From assembly GCF_001708185.1 (NCBI RefSeq), contig NZ_MDDN01000024.1:1-34804 (forward strand): a stretch of 34,804 bases of DNA. The letters are read 5' to 3'. The notes below the pieces were generated by a model. It worked only from the letters and a program-made list of their open reading frames with translations. It did no database searches and had not been told where the DNA came from. Position numbers and translations under genes: made by a program. Source of the DNA: Lysinibacillus xylanilyticus. GTDB lineage: Bacteria > Bacillota > Bacilli > Bacillales_A > Planococcaceae. Positions 1-7,500 of the stretch are shown piece by piece. Each line of letters starts with the position of its first letter. The stretch's first letter is position 1.

Positions 1-60
1 TTTGTGAAGAAGTCTTAGAACCGCTAATTTTTCATCTTTTGAGTGGTTACTTCGAGCCAT
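1..60 (-). CDS. N-terminus of a probable IS3-type transposase OrfA (cut by window edge)
   Basis: Read on the minus strand, an ATG at position 60 opens a frame that stays open for all 20 codons to the window edge and begins MARSNHSKDEKLAVLRLL. This pattern of basic residues, then EEK/DEKL and a helix, resembles the helix-turn-helix start of IS3/IS150-group OrfA proteins, which bind the element ends. An AGGGGG stretch 9 bases upstream could be its ribosome binding site, and it lies inside a hairpin (68-123). Only 20 residues are visible, so family assignment rests on pattern resemblance. An unrelated small DNA-binding protein is possible. Confidence 0.45.
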   Translation of the reverse strand, partial: MARSNHSKDEKLAVLRLLHK

Positions 61-123
61 AAAAAAATGCCCCCTAGATAAACAGATTTTTATTTTTTAA
101 TCTGTCTACCTAAAGGGGAGCAT
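61..123 (-). terminator. Long hairpin after the MFS gene, covering the presumed transposase RBS
   Basis: Minus-strand hairpin made of an outer arm ATGCTCCCC/GGGGGCAT, an imperfect middle and an inner arm ACAGATT/AATCTGT, followed directly by seven T residues (61-67). It lies just after the stop of the MFS gene and would work as an intrinsic terminator. Because the distal arm holds the AGGGGG that precedes the presumed transposase ATG, it could also hide that ribosome binding site in read-through transcripts. Confidence 0.65.
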
Positions 124-127
124 ATCA

Positions 128-1270
128 CTAAACGTGAGAAGGTTTTTTGTGTGTGATTATAATAATAGCTGCAAATACTAACAAGACAACGCCAGTAAAT
201 ATAAAGCCACTGACAATTCCTAGTGAGAGCCATCCGAGTAAGGAGGAACCTAAGACAACTCCTAGTGAGAAGAATGCATAAAAATAACCATAGGCTTTTC
301 CGCGAATCTCAGCAGTTGTTGAGTCGATTAAAAGTGAATTAACTGACGGGAATAAGAAGCCAAACCCGATACCGTAGCAAGCCATTGCAATATAAAGTAA
401 TGTACTTGAATCTGCTTGACTAATTAATAATTGACTTACTCCCATTAAAGCAATACCAAGTGCTAAAGTTTTAATTGGAGCAACCTTATCGAAAATACGA
501 TTAGTAGGCAAAATAAATACAAGTACAGCAATAATTCCAAAGGTACTCATCAATGTCCCGCTTAAACGTGAATCGAAGCCTAAAGATTGCACTTTTAGAG
601 GAAGTAAATAGGCGATGACGCCTTGAGAAAACATTAAAAAGAATGCCCCTAAGAATGCCTTTAATGTAAGTGTATTTTTAAAAAATACACTGATAGGAAT
701 GTTTGTACTTGGTTCAGATTGTTGTTTTTTTATTTGATTGGATTTTAGTAAGAAAAAGGCAAGGATACCTAACAAAATCATAAAGCTTGCTGTTATATTA
801 AAGACAAATGGTACACTAGTACGACTTGCTAAAATACCACTAAATGCAGGACCGATTATGGCAGCAATGCCGACGAACGCTCCGGAAATAGCACTACCCT
901 TACCTCGTTTTTCTTGCTCAGTTGCATTTGCTAAAAATGTGAATGCAGCAGGGATGGTTAGACCAGCAACTAATCCATGTACAAAACGGACTATTAATAG
1001 AATAATAGGATCGTCTACTAAATTATATAGTGATAATGATAGCCCTGTCGTTAATAGTCCTAGGATTAAAATAACAAAGGGACCTTTACGATCTGTTAAA
1101 AAGCCAGAAATAATATTACCGATTGTATTGGACAGAGAATACATGCCTACTGCTAGACCAGTTAAGAAGGCTGATGCTCCTAAGGATTCAGCATATGTAC
1201 TCATGACAGGAAGCTGGGTAAATAGGTCAAAAAATGAAAAGAATATAATTAAATATATAAATTTCTTCAT
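128..1270 (-). CDS. MFS transporter, probable drug/solute exporter
   Basis: A 380-residue, highly hydrophobic protein with about 12 predicted membrane helices. The cytoplasmic loop 2-3 signature GFLTDRKGPF (residues 56-65) is the motif A of the major facilitator superfamily, and the helix 5 region IPAAFTFLAN (about 106-115) is rich in Pro/Ala/Gly. It belongs with DHA1-type proton-coupled exporters and acts in the cytoplasmic membrane; the substrate cannot be read. GGAGGA lies 4 bases before the ATG. The gene stands alone, with a terminator hairpin beyond its stop and a presumed insertion element abutting it. The short C-terminal tail (THKKPSHV) leaves open that the element trimmed the 3' end, but the helix count looks complete. 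Confidence 0.85.
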   Translation of the reverse strand: MKKFIYLIIFFSFFDLFTQLPVMSTYAESLGASAFLTGLAVGMYSLSNTIGNIISGFLTDRKGPFVILILGLLTTGLSLSLYNLVDDPIILLIVRFVHGLVAGLTIPAAFTFLANATEQEKRGKGSAISGAFVGIAAIIGPAFSGILASRTSVPFVFNITASFMILLGILAFFLLKSNQIKKQQSEPSTNIPISVFFKNTLTLKAFLGAFFLMFSQGVIAYLLPLKVQSLGFDSRLSGTLMSTFGIIAVLVFILPTNRIFDKVAPIKTLALGIALMGVSQLLISQADSSTLLYIAMACYGIGFGFLFPSVNSLLIDSTTAEIRGKAYGYFYAFFSLGVVLGSSLLGWLSLGIVSGFIFTGVVLLVFAAIIIITHKKPSHV

Positions 1271-1370
1271 AGTTCCTCCGACGGGAAATTACGTATTTGG
1301 TGACATTTAATATTTGACTACTGAGAAAGCCAAATTTAAAACTATCACTTTATTATACCATTTTCGACAA

Positions 1371-1411
1371 AAAAGAACGCCTAATAAGATTTGACTTAGT
1401 AGGCGTTCTTT
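1371..1411 (-). terminator. Intrinsic terminator of the CoA-transferase gene
   Basis: AAAGAACGCCTA pairs with TAGGCGTTCTTT across a loop of about 16 bases. On the minus strand it is followed by a T-run (TTTTTTGTC). It lies just past the stop codon at 1418 and terminates that gene. Confidence 0.85.
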
Positions 1412-1417
1412 GGGTTA

Positions 1418-2938
1418 TTAAGCTTTAGCAACTTCTTTTTTCATTGTTTTGTTTTTAGCAAGATTTACGTGCCAAGAAAGTGCTTCCTCTAAAATATGAG
1501 GTGTTTGATGGCCGCCAGTTGCTTCTAGAGCACGGTTATAGTAATCCCAAAGTTGTTCTTTGTAATCTGGGTGTGCACAGTTTTCGATAATTAAAGGTAC
1601 ACGCTCTTGTGGTGCAAGACCACGTAAATCAGCAATACCTTGCTCAGTTACGATTACATCAACATCATGTTCAGTGTGGTCTACGTGAGAAACCATTGGC
1701 ACGATTGAAGAGATAGCGCCGCCTTTTGCGTATGATTTAGTAACGAAAATACCTAGACGTGCGTTACGTGCAAAGTCACCTGAACCACCGATACCGTTCA
1801 TCATACGAGTACCAGATACGTGTGTTGAGTTTACGTTGCCATAGATATCTAATTCAAGAGCAGTGTTGATTGAGATTAGACCCAAACGACGGATAAGCTC
1901 TGGGTGGTTAGAAATTTCTTGTGAACGTAAGCAAATTTTATCAGCATATTTTTCTAAATTGCCGTATACTTTTTTCTGTAATTCTTCAGTTAGTGTAATT
2001 GAAGTAGCTGCTGCAAATTTAACTTTACCAGCATCAATTAAGTTGAATACTGCATCTTGAAGTACTTCAGAAGCAACAACTAAATCTTCAAATTCTGAAT
2101 TTGCGAAGCCGTCAAGTACAGCGTTTGCAACAGAACCTACACCAGATTGTAATGGCATTAATTGTTTTGTTAAGCGACCAGCTTTAATTTCATCGCGGAA
2201 GAAGTCTAATAAAATGTTCGCCATTGTTTGTGTTTCTTCATCTGGCGGAACGATTAATGAAGGAGCATCTGGCTCTTCAGAAATAACAATCGCTTTAATT
2301 TTAGCAGGGTCTACTTTAATACCGATGTCACCAATGCGTTGCATAGCATCAGTCATTGGAATCGCTTCACGTTGACCTTGCTCAGCTGGTACATAGATAT
2401 CGTGGATACCTATTAAAGCTTCTGGGTGAGAGATATTTAATTCGACAATAATATTCTCAGCATATTCTGCGAAGATAGGTGAGTTACCTACTGAGTTTGT
2501 TGGGATAATAAGTCCATCTTCTGTAATAGCAACAGCTTCAAGAATTAAATATTTAATTGGTCCAATAATTCCTTGGCGAACTAATTCAGCGTTATGTGAA
2601 AGATGAGCATCTACATAAAGGACATCCCCAGAGTTAATTAAATTACGGATACCAGCATCACCTTGGAATGGTCCACGTTTGCGGATAGCACCAGCTTCAG
2701 CTAGGTATTTATCAACTTCAGGTCCTAAAGAAGCTCCTGTATATACATCAATTTTGAATTTTTCGTTTTTAGCGCGCTCTACTAAAGCCATAGGAACAAC
2801 TTTCGCGTCCCCCGCACGAGTAAATCCACTCATACCAACTACATCACCGTTAGAGATAAGCGCTGCAGCTTCTTCAGCAGTAACAATTTTACTTTCAAGT
2901 TCTTTTAAGCCTAGGCGTTTTTGAACATTTGCATCCAT
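1418..2938 (-). CDS. Acetyl-CoA hydrolase / succinyl-CoA:acetate CoA-transferase family
   Basis: A 506-residue class I CoA-transferase of the Ach1/AarC/Cat1 type. It moves CoA between short acyl groups, most likely succinyl-CoA and acetate, in the cytosol. Visible marks are QSGVGSVANAV (264-274, CoA-transferase glycine motif), ASEVLQD (289-295) with the expected catalytic Glu291, and GIGGSGDF (382-389), which in AarC helps form the oxyanion hole. Length fits the family (about 500). The ATG has GGGGAGGA seven bases upstream. It is monocistronic, with a terminator downstream and a possible catabolite-repression site 29 bases upstream of the start. A LytTR regulator lies upstream in the same direction. 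Whether it acts as hydrolase or transferase cannot be decided from sequence; transferase activity is usual for this family. Confidence 0.9.
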   Translation of the reverse strand: MDANVQKRLGLKELESKIVTAEEAAALISNGDVVGMSGFTRAGDAKVVPMALVERAKNEKFKIDVYTGASLGPEVDKYLAEAGAIRKRGPFQGDAGIRNLINSGDVLYVDAHLSHNAELVRQGIIGPIKYLILEAVAITEDGLIIPTNSVGNSPIFAEYAENIIVELNISHPEALIGIHDIYVPAEQGQREAIPMTDAMQRIGDIGIKVDPAKIKAIVISEEPDAPSLIVPPDEETQTMANILLDFFRDEIKAGRLTKQLMPLQSGVGSVANAVLDGFANSEFEDLVVASEVLQDAVFNLIDAGKVKFAAATSITLTEELQKKVYGNLEKYADKICLRSQEISNHPELIRRLGLISINTALELDIYGNVNSTHVSGTRMMNGIGGSGDFARNARLGIFVTKSYAKGGAISSIVPMVSHVDHTEHDVDVIVTEQGIADLRGLAPQERVPLIIENCAHPDYKEQLWDYYNRALEATGGHQTPHILEEALSWHVNLAKNKTMKKEVAKA

Positions 2939-2966
2939 TAAAAAATCCTCCCCTAAAAAGTATTGA

Positions 2967-2981
2967 TGGAAACCGGTTACA
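2967..2981 (-). promoter_or_regulatory. Candidate CcpA catabolite-responsive element
   Basis: The 15-base TGGAAACCGGTTACA has a palindromic AACCGGTT core and TG/CA ends, close to the cre form TGNAANCGNTNNCA but one base longer. It lies 29 bases before the ATG of the CoA-transferase gene, where CcpA could block transcription. Catabolite control would suit an acetate/CoA enzyme. The extra base lowers confidence. Confidence 0.35.
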
Positions 2982-3188
2982 AAACTAGAAAAAGTTCTGT
3001 AAGAATTTTCTGTTTATTCGGTTGTAGTATGACTCCAACCATTTGAATAATACTATCACCAAATTGTCACAAAAACTTTAGAAATAGCATTAAAATGAGT
3101 AAAAACAGGAAAAATGAGCATAAAATTGAATTTTCGACAGAGAAAACGTTTTAATGTAGAGCTGTATTATTTTTTTGTGAATTCCTTG

Positions 3189-3288
3189 GCTCATCACCAT
3201 AACGTGTGGTTGATTTCTGTTCCTACTGGGCGCTCTATCGCTAATCCCCGAGGAGTCGCCCAGTCTCACTCCAATCAACTAATATAAG
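3189..3288 (-). repeat. Dispersed repeat family B, copy 1
   Basis: Read on the minus strand it starts TTATATTAGTTGATTGGAGTG, shortened here to GTTGATTGGAGTG at its core, and ends AATCAACCACACG then TTATGGTGATGAGC. The same head and tail occur at 23510-23596. Terminal inverted arms are GTTGATT (3273-3279) and AATCAAC (3209-3215). An inner perfect stem ACTGGGCG/CGCCCAGT encloses a CTCCTCGGGG loop region. The 437-base gap 2939-3375 otherwise holds only the cre-like site, AT-rich DNA and a terminator. Elements of this look are scattered through Bacillaceae and Planococcaceae genomes; their function is not known to me. Confidence 0.75.
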
Positions 3289-3320
3289 TAATGAGCACTT
3301 ATAAGCTTGTTTTAGTGAGC

Positions 3321-3367
3321 AAAAAAGTACAGCGAACAATTTCAATAAGAAAATGTTCGCTGTACTT
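3321..3367 (-). terminator. Intrinsic terminator of the LytTR gene
   Basis: A perfect 14-bp stem (3325-3338 with 3354-3367, AAGTACAGCGAACA) and a 15-base loop. On the minus strand the T-run ACTTTTTTGC follows. It lies 9 bases after the LytTR stop codon. Confidence 0.9.
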
Positions 3368-3375
3368 ATAAAAGA

Positions 3376-4026
3376 TTAGAAACCTAAAGAACGACGGAAG
3401 TAACTTGCGTAGCGTTGGCTAACAGGAATACGAGTACCATCTTTCATGATTAATAAAAACGTTGAATGTGAATCTGGTTGAATTTCATCAATGTAGTCAA
3501 TATTAACAATATATGAGCGGTGACAACGTATAAATGAGTCAGGTGCTAAAAATAGCTCAAGATCACTTAGGTTTAAGCGGTGATAACCTTCACGACTCAT
3601 TGTTTTAACAAATGTTTTTCGGAGCTGTGTTTCAAGATAAATGACTTGATCATGCTTGATTGGGTACCAGCAATCATCAATTTTAATTGTAATGTAGTTC
3701 GTTAAAAATGCTGATGGCTTTTGTGGGAAGATAGCAGTAATAGCACCCTTAGTTTCGCCTTCCTCCATTAAAGGAATACTCATGCCGTAATATGCAATGC
3801 CAAATACATCAGGTTCAATATAAGAGCTTATCTTTTGCCCATAGCTTAATGCTTTGTGAGCTGCTGAACCTTCTTTAATTGGATCGCCAGGCTTGATTTT
3901 TAAATCAACTTTCTTGCTCGGTTGGTAATACAAGTATTCGTTTGTATCGGAAATTGCGATGGAAGTATTCTCAGGGAAGAATTCCTTAATAATCTCCATA
4001 ATTTCTTCTATCTGTTTTGGATCCAC
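3376..4026 (-). CDS. LytTR-family DNA-binding regulator with an N-terminal sensor-like domain
   Basis: The C-terminal half (from about residue 113) is a LytTR DNA-binding domain: VIYLETQLRKTFVKTM, LSDLELFL, SFIRCHRSYIVNIDYI and GTRIPVSQRYASYFRRSLGF follow its usual strand order. The N-terminal half, with GDPIKEGSAAHKAL, GIAYYGMSIPL and GAITAIFP, resembles the PAS/GAF-like ligand domain of soluble chemotaxis receptors such as YfmS. There is no response-regulator receiver domain, so it probably senses a ligand directly. The frame opens at a GTG at 4035, but that GTG is part of the Shine-Dalgarno GAGGTG. The next GTG, at 4026, sits six bases after it and gives 216 residues, so I chose it. Targets are unknown; the adjacent CoA-transferase gene is a possible one. 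Confidence 0.8.
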   Translation of the reverse strand: MDPKQIEEIMEIIKEFFPENTSIAISDTNEYLYYQPSKKVDLKIKPGDPIKEGSAAHKALSYGQKISSYIEPDVFGIAYYGMSIPLMEEGETKGAITAIFPQKPSAFLTNYITIKIDDCWYPIKHDQVIYLETQLRKTFVKTMSREGYHRLNLSDLELFLAPDSFIRCHRSYIVNIDYIDEIQPDSHSTFLLIMKDGTRIPVSQRYASYFRRSLGF

Positions 4027-4399
4027 TATTAACACCTCGTCTAAACTTTTAAAAATAGTATTATCATCTATTTTACTACATATTCGTATAAATTATATAG
4101 AGAAGATTTCGGAATAAAAAAGAGAAATGTCGATTAATGAAATATATAGGTGTTATAACCTTACATAATTTGTAACAAAATTTAAATAATTACTAATTTA
4201 TTTTGATATGTATATGGTAAAATTCACTGTATAGTCTATTTTTATTGTAAACTGATGGTTTAGTTGGGTTATTTTTAAGTTATATGCCATATATAATTGT
4301 GAAATAGGACTCAGTTTATATTGTCAATAAGGAAAACTATTTTCTTATTGTAGTTCGGTGTCAAAATTTGTAAAGGTGATTCGAGCAATCTGAGGAAAG
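4027..4399. other. Divergent intergenic region between lytTR-type and araC-type regulators
   Basis: About 370 bases, very AT-rich, with no open frame worth calling. It must hold the promoters of both divergent regulators. TATAAT-like words occur on the minus strand near 4090-4100 and TTGATA/TATAGT words on the plus strand near 4203-4235, but no pair has good spacing, so I call no promoter here. Confidence 0.5.
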
Positions 4400-5206
4400 A
4401 TGGGGAAGATTATGCAACTACATCAACATTCTATGTCAGAAACGATATCAAAAAGATACTTCCAAGAAATCGATAGCATTAACCAATACATCGGTGTTGA
4501 AGAATTTTTTAATATTGAGTCGAAATTAATATTTGAAATTTACCATTTAGAATCTGCAAAGGCTAAGAAATCTTTGCATGAGTTAATTGATATTCTTTCA
4601 ATACGTTTTGGCAAACAAGTCATTAAAATTGTTCGAAGCTATTTTTCTGTTTTGTCGTCAATTGTTGCTCGTAAATTGCTAGACAACCAAGTACCTTCGA
4701 AGAAAGCGTTTGCTTTTAACGTTGCTTGTAATGATATGATCGAAAATCAGATGAAAGACGCGGAATTTTTACAATTCGCTGATGATTTAATAGATTTCTT
4801 TGTCTATTTTATTGCAGATCGCAAGCAACCGACTTTTCGTCATCAGACCGTTAATAAAGTGATAATGTATATAAATGATGAATTGGAAAATGACTTAACA
4901 GTGGAAAGCATCGCAAATAATTTTCATATAAGTACTAGTCACTTATCACGTATTTTTAGAGAACATGTTGGGATTACACTAGTTGAATATTTAAATGTTC
5001 GTCGAGTAGAGGAATCTCAATACTATCTAAGGCACACAAATAAAAGTATTACTTCTATTTCAGACCAATTCCATTTCTGTAACCAAAGCTATTTCACCCG
5101 CATCTTTAAAAAGTATACTGGGGTAACACCCAAACATTTCCGAGATGAGCTACATCATGAATTTTATCGTTTTGAGATGACAGAGTCTGAGCTTCAAAAC
5201 ATTTAG
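4400..5206 (+). CDS. AraC-family transcriptional regulator
   Basis: A 268-residue protein. The last ~115 residues form the double helix-turn-helix of AraC/XylS regulators: VNKVIMYINDELENDLTVES, then IANNFHISTSHLSRIFREHVG (shown here in two parts: helix-turn-helix 1), and ITSISDQFHFCNQSYFTRIF followed by KKYTGVTPKHFR (helix-turn-helix 2). The N-terminal ~150 residues are helical and resemble no ligand domain I recognise. Two starts are possible: ATG at 4400 (GAGG four bases upstream) and ATG at 4412 (GGGGA five bases upstream). I kept the longer. It is transcribed alone and followed by a repeat remnant and a terminator. Its regulon cannot be read from context. Confidence 0.85.
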   Translation: MGKIMQLHQHSMSETISKRYFQEIDSINQYIGVEEFFNIESKLIFEIYHLESAKAKKSLHELIDILSIRFGKQVIKIVRSYFSVLSSIVARKLLDNQVPSKKAFAFNVACNDMIENQMKDAEFLQFADDLIDFFVYFIADRKQPTFRHQTVNKVIMYINDELENDLTVESIANNFHISTSHLSRIFREHVGITLVEYLNVRRVEESQYYLRHTNKSITSISDQFHFCNQSYFTRIFKKYTGVTPKHFRDELHHEFYRFEMTESELQNI

Positions 5207-5211
5207 CTATT

Positions 5212-5250
5212 TTTTTTCAGCGGGTGTTCAAAGATCCTCTGAAAAGAGGG
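5212..5250 (+). repeat. Degenerate copy of dispersed repeat family A
   Basis: TTTCAGCGGGTGTTCAAAG followed by TCCTCTGAAAAGAGG matches, with a few changes, the palindrome at 14386-14431 (TTTCAGCAGGTGTCCAAAA / CCTGCTGAAAG). It begins six bases after the araC-type stop codon. A downstream GCGGACG word is also shared with the 14386 copy (TTCGGACG). Confidence 0.5.
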
Positions 5251-5270
5251 ACATATGATGAATAAATAGG

Positions 5271-5312
5271 ATGCGGACGTATTAGCAATGCTAAAGCTCT
5301 CGCATCTTTTTT
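5271..5312 (+). terminator. Intrinsic terminator after the AraC-type gene
   Basis: GATGCG pairs with CGCATC, and inside it TTAGC pairs with GCTAA. Six T residues follow. It lies between the araC-type gene and the yidC promoter, insulating the two. Confidence 0.7.
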
Positions 5313-5351
5313 ATGCTGACAACGTAGGGCGATAATAATAATTAGTAGCAC

Positions 5352-5381
5352 TTGCTATTTGATAAAGATAGATCTTATAAT
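5352..5381 (+). promoter_or_regulatory. Sigma-A promoter of yidC
   Basis: TTGCTA (5352-5357), an 18-base spacer and a perfect TATAAT (5376-5381), about 40 bases before the yidC ATG. No MifM-like stalling leader peptide is visible between this promoter and yidC. Confidence 0.6.
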
Positions 5382-5422
5382 GTATACTTCACTTTAGTTG
5401 ATAAATAATAGTAGGTGGAAAA

Positions 5423-6184
5423 ATGAAAAAATTGAAGCTATTTTCAATGCTTGGACTTGTCGTTTTTGTTCTTAGTGGCTGTCAAGCTGTGCAAGACAAA
5501 GAAGGTTTTTTCTATGGTCTTTTTGTAAAACCTATGGAATTTTTACTGGAATTTTTCGGTAACACTATTTTTTCAGGTAACTATGGTTTAGCGATCATCG
5601 CAATTACGGTCCTTATTCGATTAATTTTAATGCCGATTATGTTAAAAAATTATCGTCAGCAACAATTGATGAAATCGAAGATGGATGCGTTTAAGCCTGA
5701 AATGGAAGCTGTTCAGAAAAAAATGAAGGAAGCAAAGACAAAAGAAGAACAAATGCAGCATCAACAAGAAATGATGGCATTATATCAAAAACATGGCATC
5801 AATCCACTCAATATGGGTTGTTTACCAATGTTAATTCAAATGCCGATTATCATGGGTCTTTATTTCTCTATTTTATATTCTACAGATGTGAAATCACATG
5901 AGTTTTTATGGTTTAGCTTAGGTTCACCTGATACCGCTATGACAATTATTGCGGGTATTGTATATTTAATCCAAGCGCGTGTGTCATTATGGACAGTGCC
6001 AGAGCAACAAAAAGCACAAATGAAAATGTTTATTTATATTTCACCAATTATGATTGTCTTTATCTCAATGACATCTATGGCAGCTCTACCACTTTACTGG
6101 TCTGTCGGCGGTGCATTATTGATACTTCAAACATATATCGGTCGAAAATTCTATTCGGAGCATCCGGAAAAAGTAAAATCATAA
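5423..6184 (+). CDS. yidC: YidC/Oxa1-family membrane protein insertase (lipoprotein)
   Basis: A 253-residue insertase that works alone or with SecYEG to place proteins in the cytoplasmic membrane. The signal peptide ends in the lipobox LSGC (Cys20), as in B. subtilis SpoIIIJ and YqjG. Five membrane helices follow. The first core helix reads AITVLIRLILMPIM and carries the conserved groove arginine (Arg66). A charged cytoplasmic hairpin (about 85-120, KKMKEAKTKEEQMQHQQEM) and the NPLNMGCLPMLIQMPI segment are typical. AGGTGG precedes the ATG by five bases. It has its own promoter and terminator, not the rnpA-yidC context at the replication origin, so this may be a second paralogue comparable to YqjG. 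Confidence 0.92.
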   Translation: MKKLKLFSMLGLVVFVLSGCQAVQDKEGFFYGLFVKPMEFLLEFFGNTIFSGNYGLAIIAITVLIRLILMPIMLKNYRQQQLMKSKMDAFKPEMEAVQKKMKEAKTKEEQMQHQQEMMALYQKHGINPLNMGCLPMLIQMPIIMGLYFSILYSTDVKSHEFLWFSLGSPDTAMTIIAGIVYLIQARVSLWTVPEQQKAQMKMFIYISPIMIVFISMTSMAALPLYWSVGGALLILQTYIGRKFYSEHPEKVKS

Positions 6185-6195
6185 ATTAATTTATG

Positions 6196-6225
6196 TCGAG
6201 GCGCCTGCGTAGCCTCGATTTTTTT
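6196..6225 (+). terminator. Intrinsic terminator after yidC
   Basis: TCGAGGC/GCCTCGA stem (6196-6202 with 6212-6218) and a run of seven T residues. The Shine-Dalgarno of the next small gene (GGAGGA) starts right after the T-run, so that gene may depend on read-through or an unseen promoter. Confidence 0.8.
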
Positions 6226-6239
6226 AGGAGGACAGCAAG

Positions 6240-6488
6240 ATGAATAAAAAGTGGCTATCATCTATTCTAGTCGCGTTTTTTAGTATTGCAGCTATTGTAT
6301 TTATGATCATGGGTAATTTTAATTTTGCAGTATTTGCTATGACTATTATGTTTGCCCTATCGAATGGTTTTAGAGCCAAAAGTTTTAAAGAGCAAGGCTA
6401 TATAAAAGAGGCAAAATGGATGAAATACATGGCAATCTTTTTCACGGTTGCTTCTATAGCAGTGTTTATTACCATTGTCACAGGCTAA
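6240..6488 (+). CDS. Small hypothetical membrane protein
   Basis: An 82-residue protein with three likely membrane helices (about 6-24, 28-45 and 61-80) and a basic loop, FRAKSFKEQGYIKEAKWMKY, between the second and third. I do not recognise a family. The Shine-Dalgarno AGGAGGA six bases before the ATG is strong, which supports a real gene. It sits 14 bases after the yidC terminator and may be expressed partly by read-through from yidC. Confidence 0.7.
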   Translation: MNKKWLSSILVAFFSIAAIVFMIMGNFNFAVFAMTIMFALSNGFRAKSFKEQGYIKEAKWMKYMAIFFTVASIAVFITIVTG

Positions 6489-6673
6489 CCGACTAATTTT
6501 AAAATCTACGGTGAAAACGTACACTTTAAATTGTGAACAGTGCTAAAATGAAACTATACCAATAAAGTAAAACTGTAATCAGTACTTACTGTAGGTTTGT
6601 TCTTCTTTTTTTAACAAATAAAGAACTAAGAACTAAACTGTAGTACTTGATAACTATAAAAGGGGTCAAAATA

Positions 6674-7447
6674 GTGAAAAACAAACGTCTACCACTTATC
6701 CTTGGGGCTTTGATTTCAGTGGCACTAATTGTATCTATTTTTGTAGTTTATAACTATAAAAATAACCAAAAAAGTAATGCATCAGATGAGCAAAAACTTA
6801 CAACAGAACAAGCTGAAAAAGACTCGCCTACAATGGAAGAACCGAAAAAAACAACCGAAAATCCTGTGAAACCTGAGCAACAGCCGGATGAGAATGGCTA
6901 TTTACCAAATCAAACGTTACCAACTGAACCGACATATATTAATGGTATCTTACTAGCCAATAAGATATATCCGCTACCATCTACCTTTGCGCCAGGCGAG
7001 AATCCTGAGGCACGCCAAGCCCTAGATCAAATGTTGGCTGCTGCAAAACAACAAGGGTTTGATTTAGTAGCATTCAGTGGCTATCGATCTTTTGATTATC
7101 AAACAAAGTTATATAATAACTATGTTAATCGTGATGGACAGGCTGCCGCTGATCGTTATAGTGCACGCCCAGGATACTCAGAACATCAAACTGGCTTGGC
7201 CTTTGATATTGGGGAGCGTGGCAAGGAAGATTTATGGTTGACTGAGGAGTTCGGCGAAACACCAGCGGGACAATGGTTAATGACACATGCTCAGGATTTC
7301 GGCTTTATTTTACGATTCCCAAAAGATAAAGAGGACATCACAGGTTATATGTATGAATCATGGCATTACCGTTATGTTGGCAGTGACAAGGCAAAAGAAA
7401 TTAAAAAACAAAATATAACGTTAGAAGAGTATTTAGGTGTGAAATAA
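6674..7447 (+). CDS. D-alanyl-D-alanine carboxypeptidase, VanY/M15B family
   Basis: A membrane-anchored zinc peptidase that removes the terminal D-Ala from peptidoglycan stem peptides outside the cell. One N-terminal helix (about 5-25) serves as anchor or signal. A Lys/Glu/Pro/Thr-rich linker (about 33-75) precedes the catalytic domain. SGYRSFDYQTKLY, then SARPGYSEHQTGLAFDIG gives zinc ligands His171 and Asp178, and ESWHYRYVG gives His231. The frame is open from a TTG at 6647, but AAGGGG lies eight bases before the GTG at 6674, so I chose that start (257 residues). It is monocistronic, closed by a terminator shared with cls. VanY-type proteins also occur outside vancomycin resistance clusters, and no van genes are near. 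Confidence 0.88.
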   Translation: MKNKRLPLILGALISVALIVSIFVVYNYKNNQKSNASDEQKLTTEQAEKDSPTMEEPKKTTENPVKPEQQPDENGYLPNQTLPTEPTYINGILLANKIYPLPSTFAPGENPEARQALDQMLAAAKQQGFDLVAFSGYRSFDYQTKLYNNYVNRDGQAAADRYSARPGYSEHQTGLAFDIGERGKEDLWLTEEFGETPAGQWLMTHAQDFGFILRFPKDKEDITGYMYESWHYRYVGSDKAKEIKKQNITLEEYLGVK

Positions 7448-7451
7448 AAAA

Positions 7452-7493
7452 GGGAAGAGAGCAGTTCATCATGAGCCAGCTCTCTTCCTTTTT
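7452..7493. terminator. Bidirectional terminator between the carboxypeptidase and cls
   Basis: GGAAGAGAGC (7453-7462) pairs with GCTCTCTTCC (7479-7488). T-runs flank it on both strands. It serves the converging genes ending at 7447 and 7501. Confidence 0.85.
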
Positions 7494-7500
7494 CTATGTT

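Noticed and set aside
738..1310. 190-codon plus-strand frame
   Set aside because: It runs antisense through the MFS gene, has no ribosome binding site and gives a product with no membrane or domain pattern.
3090..3278. 62-codon minus-strand frame
   Set aside because: It is made mostly of the family B repeat, with no ribosome binding site.
5207..5422. A MifM-like stalling leader peptide before yidC
   Set aside because: No frame with a ribosome binding site was found between the yidC promoter and its start.
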